Source of the DNA: Clostridia bacterium
GTDB lineage: Bacteria; Bacillota; Clostridia; Oscillospirales; CAG-272
NCBI GenBank assembly: GCA_017508665.1
Contig: JAFVYL010000013.1
Location: 1-64,000, forward strand
Direction of reading: 5' to 3'
Length of the DNA stretch: 64,000 nucleotides
The position numbers and the translations under genes are program-made. Below the pieces are notes generated by a model, which saw only the letters and a program-made list of their open reading frames with translations, searched no databases and was not told the origin of the DNA. Shown one piece after another: positions 1-8,362 of this stretch (positions are counted from its first letter, which is position 1; each line of letters starts with the position of its first letter).

Positions 1-29
1 CAATTCTACAACAACGAACGAATTCAACT

Positions 30-70
30 CAAAACAAAACTGACACCACTCGAAAAGCGATGTCAGTTCG
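30..70 (-). terminator. Intrinsic terminator after the SPFH protein gene
   Basis: Inverted repeat AACTGACA (38-45) and TGTCAGTT (61-68). Read on the minus strand it is followed by a T-rich run (TTTTGTTTTG). It lies about 110 bp beyond the stop codon of the SPFH gene. No gene is visible in positions 1-179. Confidence 0.65.
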
Positions 71-179
71 TCTCTTAAAATTTAATGTTTTCTACCAAGA
101 GTCTCTTTTTTTGTGCTGTCTGTACATTTTGGAGCAGTTCATGAGTTTTTGCTCGCGTCACAGCTCTTTTTATTTCACG

Positions 180-1130
180 TTAATCGCAGCACGGGTCGTC
201 CTTAGGAGGAATTACCGGGTCGGAAAGATCAGGGGCTGTCACGTCACCGAGTCCTGAGGTCTCGGAAAACATAACGTTTGATCTTGTCATATCCACGACG
301 TTGCTCGGAATTATTATCTTGGAGGCTCTGCCGTCGGACATCGCGACAAGCGCGTCGTATTTTTTAAGCTCGAGAACGGCAGCGTCTACTCCGACGTTCC
401 TTAATTCGCGAAGACCGTCTGCCTCTGCCTTTTTAGAGAGGAAAATAGCTCTCGCTTCACCCTCTGCGCGTGCTATACGGGCGTCGCGCTCACCTTCTGC
501 CTCGAGGATCATCGCCTGCTTGTCACCCTCTGCGCGTGTAATAGCCGCAGCCTTGTGTCCTTCGGCCTGGAGAAGAGTTTCACGGCGGTCACGCTCAGCT
601 TTCATCTGCTTTTCCATCGCGTTCTGTATCTCTGCGGGAGGAATGATGTTCTTAAGCTCTACACGGTTTACCTTAATACCCCATTTATCGGTTGCTTCGT
701 CGAGTATTTCGGTCATCTTTGCGTTTATGGTATCGCGCGAGGTCAGAGTACCGTCAAGCTCAAGCTCACCCACAAGGTTACGGAGTGTTGTTGCCGCAAG
801 GTTGGATAAAGCGGAGATGGGATTAACAGCACCGTAAGCATAGAGCTTTGCATCGTATACCGCATAGTAAATAACGGTATCTATCTGCATCGTGACGTTA
901 TCCTTGGTTATAACAGGCTGCGGGGGAGAGTCGAGCACCTGCTCCTTGACCGTTACGGTGTTTGCGATTCTTTCGAGGAGCGGTATCTTGAAATGAATAC
1001 CTGCTGTCCAGGTAGTCTTATATTTGCCGAGGAATTCAATTACGTATTCGTGAGCCTGAGGCACGATCTTGATGCTGAAGGCTAAAACCAATATGACAAC
1101 TGCTGCTATTGATACAATCCAATAAATCAT
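180..1130 (-). CDS. SPFH/stomatin (band 7) family membrane protein
   Basis: A 316-residue protein of the SPFH (stomatin/prohibitin/flotillin/HflKC) family, which forms oligomeric membrane-associated scaffolds and often modulates proteases or membrane microdomains. An N-terminal hydrophobic anchor (about residues 1-22) is followed by the SPFH domain with the typical segment EFLGKYKTTWTAGIHFKIP. A long charged coiled coil (about 190-270) carries repeated AEG triplets (RAEGDKQA, EAEGERDA, RAEGEARA), which is diagnostic. The ATG at 1130 is chosen because AAAGGAG lies 8 nt upstream; a longer in-frame extension to 1217 would start inside the promoter. It has its own promoter and terminator. The usual partner, an NfeD-type protein, is not visible nearby. 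The family is clear; the physiological role is not. Confidence 0.92.
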   Translation of the reverse strand: MIYWIVSIAAVVILVLAFSIKIVPQAHEYVIEFLGKYKTTWTAGIHFKIPLLERIANTVTVKEQVLDSPPQPVITKDNVTMQIDTVIYYAVYDAKLYAYGAVNPISALSNLAATTLRNLVGELELDGTLTSRDTINAKMTEILDEATDKWGIKVNRVELKNIIPPAEIQNAMEKQMKAERDRRETLLQAEGHKAAAITRAEGDKQAMILEAEGERDARIARAEGEARAIFLSKKAEADGLRELRNVGVDAAVLELKKYDALVAMSDGRASKIIIPSNVVDMTRSNVMFSETSGLGDVTAPDLSDPVIPPKDDPCCD

Positions 1131-1163
1131 AGTATTTACTCCTTTGTTAGTATTTCTAATTAT

Positions 1164-1192
1164 ATTGTACCCTATTTTTGAAAAAAAGTCAA
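1164..1192 (-). promoter_or_regulatory. Sigma-A promoter for the SPFH gene
   Basis: On the minus strand TTGACT (1187-1192), a 17-bp spacer and TACAAT (1164-1169). It directly abuts the lysS terminator and lies about 35 bp upstream of the chosen ATG. Confidence 0.7.
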
Positions 1193-1195
1193 TAA

Positions 1196-1238
1196 TAAAA
1201 GAGCTATAATCCGACACGGTGCATCGGTTATAGCTCTT
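1196..1238 (-). terminator. Terminator downstream of lysS
   Basis: Long stem GAGCTATAA/CCGA (1201-1214) pairing with TCGG/TTATAGCTC (1224-1236), with one bulge. On the minus strand it is followed by TTTTATTATT. It ends the greA-lysS transcription unit after a roughly 280-nt untranslated 3' segment. Confidence 0.75.
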
Positions 1239-1240
1239 AG

Positions 1241-1521
1241 GTGTTAAAAAATATTTTAGTTTATTTGAAATTAAGTATTAGGTTTCCGATTGCATAGGAG
1301 CAACAAGCCTTAGGTCTCGGGCTTCATAGTCGGGTAGCAAGCAAAAAACAACTGAGTGTTGTTTTTTACGCAGCGAAACCGCCCAGAGCAAGTAGTTGAC
1401 ATAGTCTAACAATTAAAAACGCATACCGCTTGCGGTATATTGCGTTATTTTGCGTATACGCACCGCAAAATAGCAAACTATGCGAAGGTGGCGGGGCTTG
1501 GTTACCCGGGAGAATAAAGTA
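1241..1521. repeat. Hairpin-rich non-coding segment after lysS
   Basis: No gene is visible between the lysS stop and its terminator. The segment holds three distinct inverted repeats: AAAAAACAAC/GTTGTTTTTT (1343-1367, loop TGAGT); AACGCATACCGC with GCGGTA-tat-TGCGTT (1418-1446, loop TT); ATTTTGCG/CGCAAAAT (1447-1471). The flanking sequence is GC-rich and unlike the surrounding AT-rich spacers. It resembles a composite of repetitive intergenic palindromes rather than a gene or a riboswitch I can name. Confidence 0.5.
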
Positions 1522-3018
1522 TTAAACTTCAGGTTTCATTGTAGGGAAGAGCAGTACATCTCTTATCGACGCGGAGTCGGTAAGGAGCATTACGAGACGG
1601 TCAACACCGAAGCCGAGACCGCCTGTGGGAGGAAGACCGTACTCAAGCGCGGTGATGTAATCGTAATCAACCTCTGCTGTGGTGTTGGGATCTTCTGCTC
1701 TCTTTGCCGCAACCTGACTCTCAAATCTTTCTCTCTGATCGATAGGATCGTTAAGCTCGGAGAATGCGTTGCCGTACTCGGTGCAGTTGATGAAGTACTC
1801 AAATCTCTCGGTGAAGGCGGGATCCGTGGGCTTTCTCTTTGCGAGAGGAGAGTTCTCCACGGGATAGTCGTAAATGAAGGTGGGCTGGATAAGCTTATCC
1901 TCAACGAAAGCATCGAAGAGCTCTACGAGGACAGTACCCTTGGTTGCATCCTTGGGGACTTCTACGTGGTGAGCCTTAGCGCACTCGCGAGCGGCAGCAT
2001 CGTCTGCCCATTCGTTGTAATCAATGCCGGAATACTTCTTGACAGCCTCAACCATGGTGAGTCTTTCCCACTTGCCGAGATCGATCTCGATGCCCTGGTA
2101 GGTGATCTTGGTGTCACCGCAAACCTCTTTTGCGAGCATCTTGTAGAGCTCTTCAACGAGGTCCATCATTCCGTAGTAATCCGTGTATGCCTGGTAGAGC
2201 TCAATAGAGGTGAACTCGGGGTTGTGCTTGGGGTCCATACCCTCGTTTCTGAAGATTCTTCCTACCTCGTATACCTTGTTCATACCGCCTACGATAAGAC
2301 GCTTGAGGTAAAGCTCGGTCTCTATACGGAGGTACATATCGATATCGAGCGTGTTGTGGTGAGTCTTGAAGGGGCGCGCGTTTGCACCGATCTCAAGAGG
2401 AAGAAGTATGGGGGTATCAACCTCGAGGAAGCCCTTATCATCGAGATATTCTCTGATGAGCTTAAGTATCTTAGATCTCTTTACAAAGGTATCCTTAACC
2501 TCGGGATTTACGATAAGGTCAACGTATCTCTGTCTGTATCTCTGCTCAAGGTTGGTGAGACCGTGGAACTTTTCGGGGAGGGGAAGAAGAGCCTTTGCAA
2601 GAAGGGTTACAGAGGTGGCGTGTATAGATATCTCGCCTGTTCTGGTGCGGAAGAGAGTGCCCTCGACACCGAGACAGTCACCGATATCCCACTTTTTGAA
2701 AGCGGCGTAATCCTCTTCGCCGACGCCGTCTCTTGCAACGTAGAGCTGGATCTTACCTTCACCGTCAAGGAGATGAGCAAAGGAAGCTTTACCCATAACT
2801 CTCTTACCAACCATACGGCCGGCAACTCTTACGGTGATGGTCTCGCCCTCTTCAAGAGTGCTCTCGCGCTCCTCAAATTCCTTGATAGCCTGAGGTGCTG
2901 TGTGTGTATAATTGTACTTTGTGATTTCAAAAGGATTCTTACCCTCGGCAACGAGGTTTGCAAGCTTCTCACGTCTGATGGCAAGCTCGCTTGTGCTCTG
3001 AATCTGATTGTTCTCCAT
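1522..3018 (-). CDS. lysS: Lysine--tRNA ligase, class II
   Basis: A 498-residue class II lysyl-tRNA synthetase that charges tRNA-Lys with lysine using ATP in the cytoplasm. The OB-fold anticodon-binding domain occupies about residues 60-170 (VRVAGRMVGKRVMGKASFA). The catalytic core has motif 1 near FLEVDTPILLP, motif 2 in VGRIFRNEGMDPKHNPEF and motif 3 in GGLGFGVDRLVMLL. Length is normal for the family. The start has AAAGGAATT upstream. It lies 50 bp downstream of greA in the same direction, a pairing commonly seen in Bacillota, and ends at the terminator near 1200. There is no promoter-like sequence in the 50-bp gap, so co-transcription with greA is likely. Confidence 0.98.
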   Translation of the reverse strand: MENNQIQSTSELAIRREKLANLVAEGKNPFEITKYNYTHTAPQAIKEFEERESTLEEGETITVRVAGRMVGKRVMGKASFAHLLDGEGKIQLYVARDGVGEEDYAAFKKWDIGDCLGVEGTLFRTRTGEISIHATSVTLLAKALLPLPEKFHGLTNLEQRYRQRYVDLIVNPEVKDTFVKRSKILKLIREYLDDKGFLEVDTPILLPLEIGANARPFKTHHNTLDIDMYLRIETELYLKRLIVGGMNKVYEVGRIFRNEGMDPKHNPEFTSIELYQAYTDYYGMMDLVEELYKMLAKEVCGDTKITYQGIEIDLGKWERLTMVEAVKKYSGIDYNEWADDAAARECAKAHHVEVPKDATKGTVLVELFDAFVEDKLIQPTFIYDYPVENSPLAKRKPTDPAFTERFEYFINCTEYGNAFSELNDPIDQRERFESQVAAKRAEDPNTTAEVDYDYITALEYGLPPTGGLGFGVDRLVMLLTDSASIRDVLLFPTMKPEV

Positions 3019-3068
3019 TTTGAATTCCTTTCTTTTTAGATGTTGGAAAGACGTGTATCCGATAGGGA

Positions 3069-3548
3069 TCAGTTATCCTTTGCTCTGGATACGCTCTTTA
3101 TCTGAAGATGCTGAACTCTTGCGCCTTCAACAACTACCTCGTCGCCTTCCTTTGCGCCGATAAGAGCAGCGCCGATGGGAGAGGAGTCGGAGATCTTTCC
3201 GTTCTCGGGATCGGTCTCGTAAGAGCCAACGATGTGATAGGTGAATTCTCTCTTTCTTTCAACGTTGTAGAGTACTACGATAGAGCCGACACTTACCTTG
3301 CTCTCGTCGATCTGAGACTCATCGATAACCTTTGCGTTAGCGATCATTTCGCGGAGCTCGTCGATTCTTGCGTGAATGACAGCCTGCTCCTGCTTAGCCG
3401 CATCGTATTCGGAGTTCTCGGAGAGGTCGCCGTATGCTCTCGCCTTGGAAATCTCCTTCTTGTTTTCCTCAACTCTTACGTTGATAAGGTGGTCAAGCTC
3501 ATCCTGGAGAGCCTTAAAGCCCTGGGGGGTGTAAAGTTTCTGTTCCAT
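3069..3548 (-). CDS. greA: Transcription elongation factor GreA
   Basis: A 159-residue GreA, which rescues backtracked RNA polymerase by stimulating transcript cleavage through the secondary channel. The N-terminal coiled coil carries the signature ARAYGDLSENSEYDAAK (acidic tip). The C-terminal FKBP-like domain holds SPIGAALIGAKEGDEV. The ATG at 3548 is chosen because GGAG sits 6 nt upstream; an upstream in-frame TTG (3560) would overlap that Shine-Dalgarno. It sits between the S41 protease gene (29 bp upstream) and lysS, all in one direction. Confidence 0.97.
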   Translation of the reverse strand: MEQKLYTPQGFKALQDELDHLINVRVEENKKEISKARAYGDLSENSEYDAAKQEQAVIHARIDELREMIANAKVIDESQIDESKVSVGSIVVLYNVERKREFTYHIVGSYETDPENGKISDSSPIGAALIGAKEGDEVVVEGARVQHLQIKSVSRAKDN

Positions 3549-3577
3549 TTTTATCTCCAATTATATTATTATTGTAA

Positions 3578-4963
3578 TTATGCGGCCAGATCTGCGCTCA
3601 TATATGCAAGCGGTGCGGGATCTGCCAATTTAAGAAGCTCTGATATTGCTGTGTTAAGAGGCGCATCGACAGAGTGTACCTCTTCGACCTCAACGTCGGG
3701 AGCAACACCCACGCCGTTGAAGTTGACGTTACAAGGGGGATTGAAGTAGCCGATCGTAAAGGTGAGACCTGAGTAATCGTAGAGAAGGAAGCTGCTCTGC
3801 GCGATACCCTTTCCGTAAGTGTTCTCTCCCACGATGACCGTGTTGAGAATTCCGTCGTTTCTGTAATCTCTCATAGCCGCGGTGAACAGCTCGGCAGCGG
3901 ATGCCGTACTTCCGTTACAGATGACCGCAATGGGAAGATCCACGCTATGTCCGTCCTTGGTATAAAAGACCTGCTCGCCGCTGTTCATGGTATAAGATCC
4001 GATACGTCTCTCTGGCGCGTCGGGAGTAAGATAATCGATGACGTCAACGACCGAGGATAAAAGTCCGCCGGGGTTGTATCTCACGTCGACGAGGAGGCCT
4101 TTAGCTCCGTTTGCGGTAAAGAAATCGACAGCTTCCCTAAATTCGGCAGCCGTAGTGCCGAGGAATTGAGTAAGCTGTATATATCCTATGCCACCCTCGA
4201 GAAGTCGGTAATACACGGTTCTCTCTTTGAGAAGCTTTCTTGTAACTGTAAAGGTGTGGAATTCCTCGCCGCGCTTAACTGTGACGTTTACGGTACTTCC
4301 CACTTCACCCTTAAGCATTTCGACAAGATCCTCTTTTTTGGTGTTTTCTTGGGTTTTATCTCCCACGCCCCATATGATGTCGTATGGCATTATACCTGCC
4401 TCCTGAGCACCCGATTCGGGGAACACCATTGAAATTTTAAGTGTGTCGAGATTTACCTGCACGCCGATGCCGACGAATTCCTGTCCGCCGTCAAGGCTGT
4501 TTGAATATTCAAAATATTCTTCCGCTGTACGGTAGAATGCGTAACGGTCCTCCGTCACGGCGATCATACAGTGCAGCACCGCGTCTGTGACCGCTTCCTT
4601 ATCCTCAAGGTCGATCTCGTCGTAAAAGTATTCTATAAACAGCGAGGTTACTGCCTCCGCCATCTCCTTTTTGTCGGGGAGAGTACGGTAGAAGTTCCTT
4701 CTGAGCTTGCTTTCAGCCTCGTCTATTTTATACGTGTTGATGTTTCCGATTCCGAATTTTTTCAGATAGGAAGAAATAAATTGGTAATTTAAATCATCTT
4801 CACTGTGCTTTTCAACGTTTGCGGTAATATCCTCTTTATCAAGGACCTTTGAATAGAAGTTGTTGAAAAGCGAGCAACCCAAGATGCCTAAAGCTAATAT
4901 GAGACAGCAGATGAGGATGACAATTCTGAGCTTACCGAGAGGTGAAGCGTGTGACATTGACAT
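3578..4963 (-). CDS. S41-family C-terminal processing peptidase with PDZ domain
   Basis: A 461-residue CtpA/CtpB-type serine protease that cleaves envelope proteins near their C termini. One N-terminal membrane anchor (about residues 12-33) places the rest outside the cytoplasm. A PDZ domain spans about 160-235 (FVGIGVQVN, ESGAQEAGIMPYDII). The S41 core has the LLVDVRYNPGG segment, the nucleophile in GSTASAAE (about Ser355) and the general-base lysine in TYGKGIAQ (about Lys385). Family members of spore formers include CtpB, which signals in the sigma-K checkpoint, but nothing here links it to that role. GGAG lies 7 nt before the ATG. It is followed closely by greA. Confidence 0.93.
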   Translation of the reverse strand: MSMSHASPLGKLRIVILICCLILALGILGCSLFNNFYSKVLDKEDITANVEKHSEDDLNYQFISSYLKKFGIGNINTYKIDEAESKLRRNFYRTLPDKKEMAEAVTSLFIEYFYDEIDLEDKEAVTDAVLHCMIAVTEDRYAFYRTAEEYFEYSNSLDGGQEFVGIGVQVNLDTLKISMVFPESGAQEAGIMPYDIIWGVGDKTQENTKKEDLVEMLKGEVGSTVNVTVKRGEEFHTFTVTRKLLKERTVYYRLLEGGIGYIQLTQFLGTTAAEFREAVDFFTANGAKGLLVDVRYNPGGLLSSVVDVIDYLTPDAPERRIGSYTMNSGEQVFYTKDGHSVDLPIAVICNGSTASAAELFTAAMRDYRNDGILNTVIVGENTYGKGIAQSSFLLYDYSGLTFTIGYFNPPCNVNFNGVGVAPDVEVEEVHSVDAPLNTAISELLKLADPAPLAYMSADLAA

Positions 4964-4984
4964 ATTCTATCTCCTTTTTTAAGT

Positions 4985-5015
4985 AACGGATACACTCCGT
5001 TTTGTTATTTGTCAA
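4985..5015 (-). promoter_or_regulatory. Possible promoter with overlapping palindrome, S41 protease gene
   Basis: On the minus strand TTGACA (5010-5015), a 17-bp spacer and a weak -10 TATCCG (4987-4992). A palindrome AACGGA/TCCGTT (4985-4990 and 4996-5001) overlaps the -10 box and could be an operator or a short mRNA hairpin. It lies just downstream of the terminator of the preceding gene, so some promoter is expected here. Confidence 0.4.
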
Positions 5016-5043
5016 GAAACGGGGCTGCCCTAACGGCAGCCTC
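5013..5043 (-). terminator. Terminator after the CdaR/PucR-type regulator
   Basis: GGCTGCC (5023-5029) and GGCAGCC (5035-5041) form a GC-rich stem just after the stop codon. The minus-strand T-tract is modest (GTTTCTT). Confidence 0.6.
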
Positions 5044-5051
5044 GTGCAAGT

Positions 5052-6137
5052 TTAGAATTTAGTAGGTTTGCCGCTGAGATACTTCTTAACCATAAGAGCA
5101 ACCTTGAAGGTTACCGCGTGGTCAAACTCGCGAAGGTCAAGACCTGTGAGCTTTCTGATCTTCTCAAGACGGTAAACGAGAGTGTTTCTATGTACGAAAA
5201 GCTTTCTTGAGGTCTCGGAAACGTTAAGATTGTTCTCGAAGAAGCTCTGCACGGTCATAAGGGTTTCACGGTCGAGAGACTCGAGAGATCCCTTCTTGAA
5301 CACCTCTTGGAGGAATATCTCGCAAAGGGTGGTGGGAAGCTGATAAATGAGTCTGCCGATGCCGAGATTCTCATAAGACATGATGGGACGCTCGATGTCG
5401 AACACCTTACCTACCTCAAGAGCAATTCTTGCCTCCTTGTATGCCTTGGCAAGATCCTTGAGCTTTTCAACAATAGAGGAAACACCGATAAGAAGCTTTG
5501 CACCATACTCGGTCTGAGCCTGGTTGAGAATATCCTCTGCCTCTTCCTCGAGGTCCTCGGAGGTACATCCGTCATAAACTTCCTTAACTATTACTATGTC
5601 CTGCTCGCTGATATTAATAACATAATTTTTAACTTTATCGGTAACGATATTCTGAACTATCTCGTAAGGAGAGAGCTCGGTAGCTCCCTGGAACTTAACT
5701 ACGATTACCGCACGGCACTCGTCGTTGCCCATATGGAGCTCGTTGGATTTAACGTAAATATCGTTGGGAAGAATGTTGTCGAGGATAATGTTCTTGATGA
5801 ACGATCCCTTATCATACTTCTCATCGTAAAGGCTCTTGATGTTACCGAGAGAGATAGCGAGAATGTTAGCGGTCTTTTCCGCTTCCGCGTCCTCACCCTC
5901 AACGAAAACGATAGAGTCGTTTTTATTTACGGAATTGATAAATTTGTAGGTGTAACCGTCAACCGTGATGAAGTCACGGGAGAAAGAAAGCTCCTCCTTG
6001 ATGCGCTGTCTGGATTCTCCTATTTTGGAGAGCTCACTGCAAGCGATGATGATGCCGTTTTCGTCGATTGCACCGATGGTGCGGCCGACAACATCCTTCA
6101 TCTGATGGATTACCGTCTGAAACAAGCGGTTTGACAT
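5052..6137 (-). CDS. CdaR/PucR-family transcriptional regulator
   Basis: A 361-residue regulator resembling CdaR (sugar diacid recognition). The N terminus (FQTVIHQMKDVVGRTIGAID) matches the putative sugar-diacid sensor domain. A central GGDEF-like region covers about 130-280. The C-terminal PucR-type helix-turn-helix covers about 305-355 (NVSETSRKLFVHRNTLVYRL). CdaR proteins control glucarate/galactarate-type sugar-acid use in other bacteria. The ATG at 6137 is chosen because AAGGA lies just upstream and the N terminus then aligns with the family; the extension to 6251 adds 38 unlikely residues. It has its own promoter and terminator. Its target is unknown here; KDG kinase and the lyases elsewhere in the window are only a possible link. 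Confidence 0.85.
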   Translation of the reverse strand: MSNRLFQTVIHQMKDVVGRTIGAIDENGIIIACSELSKIGESRQRIKEELSFSRDFITVDGYTYKFINSVNKNDSIVFVEGEDAEAEKTANILAISLGNIKSLYDEKYDKGSFIKNIILDNILPNDIYVKSNELHMGNDECRAVIVVKFQGATELSPYEIVQNIVTDKVKNYVINISEQDIVIVKEVYDGCTSEDLEEEAEDILNQAQTEYGAKLLIGVSSIVEKLKDLAKAYKEARIALEVGKVFDIERPIMSYENLGIGRLIYQLPTTLCEIFLQEVFKKGSLESLDRETLMTVQSFFENNLNVSETSRKLFVHRNTLVYRLEKIRKLTGLDLREFDHAVTFKVALMVKKYLSGKPTKF

Positions 6138-6277
6138 AATAACTTTTATCCTTTCATTCTGCTGCGGCTTAAAACGTCGTTGGAGTGGACGAAGGTCCGC
6201 TATATTCGAAGTCCTCTTCAATCCGAACCGTGTCATACTATCAGTTTGCATAGGTTCGTTTGTCTATACTGTACTAT

Positions 6278-6306
6278 ATTCTACAATATTTTTGGATAAA
6301 TTTCAA
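6278..6306 (-). promoter_or_regulatory. Sigma-A promoter for the CdaR/PucR-type gene
   Basis: Minus strand TTGAAA (6301-6306), a 17-bp spacer and TAGAAT (6278-6283). This leaves a 5' leader of roughly 130 nt before the ATG at 6137. Confidence 0.65.
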
Positions 6307-6410
6307 TAGTTTTTTAAAAAAATATTGCGAAATACACAAAAAAGTTGCAAATTACTTGTGAATTTTAACATTATATCGGAAAAAGAGAGATTTCAACATA
6401 AAAAAGGCAG

Positions 6411-6460
6411 AAAATAAGAAAAAACGCGCAAGACCGCCTTAAAAAACGTCTCGCGCGTTG
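6411..6460 (-). terminator. Terminator after rsmE
   Basis: Strong 12-bp stem AACGCGCAAGAC (6423-6434) with GTCTCGCGCGTT (6448-6459). On the minus strand it is followed by TTTTCTTATTTT. Confidence 0.85.
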
Positions 6461-6490
6461 TTATTTTCAATATAATGAAGCGAAATTACG

Positions 6491-7228
6491 TTACAGCTCA
6501 AAGAAATATGATATAGCCGACAGACAATAATCGGGAGCTGTCTCGCACCGTAAAATTCTCGGGCCGAGATTGACACACACCGCACCGGAGAGAATTATCC
6601 TGTCCGCTTCTTCTCTTGAGAAGCCGCCCTCCGATCCTATTATGACGGCTATCCTGCCGTCTCTTTTGCCGTATGATTCAAGCGCTGATTTAAGAGACTG
6701 CGTACCGTCTCCCTCGTAGCAGAAAAGTGTTAGGTCATAGTCCTTTACCCTTTCTGTAAGCTCGCTGAATCTTATCATTTTCGACACCTCGGGCAGCCTT
6801 GATCTGCCGCATTGTTTTGCGGCCTCTTCAGCTATGCGCGAGAGCCTGTCGGTTATCTTGTCCGCCTTTTCCGCCGCAGGACGCTTTATGCACCTTGAGG
6901 ATTCGAAGGGGATTATTGCCGATGCTCCGAGCTCTACCGATTTCTGCACGACGGTCTCAAGCTTGTCTCCCTTAGGATAGGCCATATAGAGAGTAATATG
7001 CACGGGTGACTCGGTCGAGCCTGCCTTCGTCGAGATGATCTCGCAAAAACATTCCTCGTCGCGTATACGGGTGAGGGAAGAGAAGTATTCCGTGCCGTTC
7101 TCGTCACATACAGTCAAGGTATCACCCACTGCCATACGCAGTGAGCGTGCTATATGATAGGCATCCTTACCGGATATTCTGATAAGGTTATCCTCTATCG
7201 CATCTTTATTTACGAAAAATCTTGCCAT
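6491..7228 (-). CDS. rsmE: 16S rRNA (uracil(1498)-N(3))-methyltransferase
   Basis: A 245-residue RsmE of the SPOUT superfamily, which methylates U1498 in the 30S decoding region. An N-terminal PUA-like domain (about 1-70) is followed by the trefoil-knot SPOUT domain. The S-adenosylmethionine-binding loops are visible as VIIGSEGGFSREEAD and NLGPRILRCETA near the C terminus. Length is normal. GGAG lies 5 nt before the ATG. In many Bacillota rsmE directly follows prmA; here the two are in that order but are separated by a roughly 220-bp array of short palindromes. Confidence 0.95.
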   Translation of the reverse strand: MARFFVNKDAIEDNLIRISGKDAYHIARSLRMAVGDTLTVCDENGTEYFSSLTRIRDEECFCEIISTKAGSTESPVHITLYMAYPKGDKLETVVQKSVELGASAIIPFESSRCIKRPAAEKADKITDRLSRIAEEAAKQCGRSRLPEVSKMIRFSELTERVKDYDLTLFCYEGDGTQSLKSALESYGKRDGRIAVIIGSEGGFSREEADRIILSGAVCVNLGPRILRCETAPDYCLSAISYFFEL

Positions 7229-7264
7229 AGGAGCTCCATTGTGTTTACTTTGTGAAAGTTATTA

Positions 7265-7465
7265 GTTATAAGAGTGCCGGAGCACTTGTTATGATGCTCG
7301 CTTTGCTCGCAGTTATGATTTTGCTATGCAAAAGTTATGATATGATTACCCAATGAACTTTAACTTGCCGACAGGCAATCATAACTTGGCGTAGCCAATC
7401 ATAACTCATAGCTTACCATTCGGGGTAATCATAGTTGCTTTGCAGAATTATTTTCTGCAAAGCAG
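7265..7465. repeat. Array of short palindromes with a conserved GTTATGA/TCATAAC linker
   Basis: A non-coding array between prmA and rsmE. Small perfect palindromes are AGTGC/GCACT (7273-7286), TTTTGC/GCAAAA (7319-7333), TTGCC/GGCAA (7365-7378), TTGGC/GCCAA (7386-7398), TTACC/GGTAA (7413-7428) and a 13-bp pair (7435-7447 with 7453-7465). They are joined by GTTATGAT in the left half and ATCATAAC in the right half, so the array as a whole is also an imperfect inverted repeat. The last palindrome holds the prmA stop codon in its loop and thus extends into the coding sequence. No ORF with a ribosome-binding site is present. Confidence 0.75.
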
Positions 7466-8362
7466 AGCTACCCAATCGTTTTCCTTTTCCTCTCTCTCGA
7501 TCGTAAAGCCTTCTGCCTTTACACACGCTCTGACCTCGTCGGCTCTGTCGATTATTATGCCTGAGAGAATAAGGGGTGCGCCTTCTGCGAGATAGCCGTG
7601 TATATCGGGCATCATACGTATGATTATATCCGATACGATGTTTGCTACGCAGAAGTCGTATTTGCCCTCGGATTTGTCGACGCCTTTAAGAAGATCCGAC
7701 ACGCCTACGGTGATATTGTCGCAGCCGTCGTCCTTAGCGTTCTCTCTTGCTACCTTTACGGCTACGGGGTCGATATCGTAGGCATTACAGGATTTAGCTC
7801 CGAGCTTTGACGCGCAGATGGAGAGGATTCCCGAGCCTGTACCTACATCGAGGACTCTTTCGCCACCCTTTATGAGATCTTGCATGATTCTCATTACAAG
7901 ACGGGTAGTCTCGTGAGTACCTGTGCCGAATGCCATACCGGGATCCATTCTTATGATGATCTCGCCGTCCTTGGCTTCATACTTTTCCCAAGCGGGAACT
8001 ACGGTTACTCTTCCGAGAGGGATGGGCTTGTAGTACTGCTTCCAGCTCTCGGACCAATCCTCCTCGTTCATACCCTCGACGGATATTTCATTATTTATAC
8101 CGAGAGCGGAGAGTCTCGCTTCAAGGTATACTTTGTACTCGGCAAAGTTCTTTTCCTCGGGTACGAAGATGGATACCTTTACGGTTTCTCTGTCCGCGTT
8201 GAGTATTGACTCGTCTACGAGCTCTCCGTACATTCCATTGAGCGAGAAGTCACTGTAGTCCTCTATCATCAGACCGTTGTCGAGCATACTCATTACAGCG
8301 CATATGCCGTCAAGATCCTTTACGTGTCCCGTTACTGTCAGTTTAGTCCAGTTTCCAGCCAT
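7448..8362 (-). CDS. prmA: Ribosomal protein L11 methyltransferase
   Basis: A 304-residue PrmA that trimethylates lysines and the N terminus of ribosomal protein L11. The N-terminal substrate-recognition domain covers about residues 1-100. The class I methyltransferase core carries VLDVGTGSGILSICASKLGA (motif I) and the NIVSDIIIRMMPDI segment near the usual NxxA/L site. GTGTHETTR, a family hallmark, is present. Its start overlaps the end of ribF by 25 bp, indicating translational coupling. The last codons form one arm of a 13-bp palindrome whose loop holds the TAA stop, so the downstream repeat array has shaped the extreme C terminus (LLCRK). Confidence 0.96.
   Translation of the reverse strand: MAGNWTKLTVTGHVKDLDGICAVMSMLDNGLMIEDYSDFSLNGMYGELVDESILNADRETVKVSIFVPEEKNFAEYKVYLEARLSALGINNEISVEGMNEEDWSESWKQYYKPIPLGRVTVVPAWEKYEAKDGEIIIRMDPGMAFGTGTHETTRLVMRIMQDLIKGGERVLDVGTGSGILSICASKLGAKSCNAYDIDPVAVKVARENAKDDGCDNITVGVSDLLKGVDKSEGKYDFCVANIVSDIIIRMMPDIHGYLAEGAPLILSGIIIDRADEVRACVKAEGFTIEREEKENDWVALLCRK

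Noticed and set aside
1480-3039. Long plus-strand reading frame (519 codons) antisense to lysS
   Set aside because: It is the mirror of lysS, has no ribosome-binding site, and its translation is low-complexity Leu/Val/Ser-rich without any family motif.
7265-7465. CRISPR array between prmA and rsmE
   Set aside because: Conserved parts are 7-9 nt linkers and the variable parts are small palindromes; repeat and spacer lengths do not fit CRISPR, and no cas gene is present.
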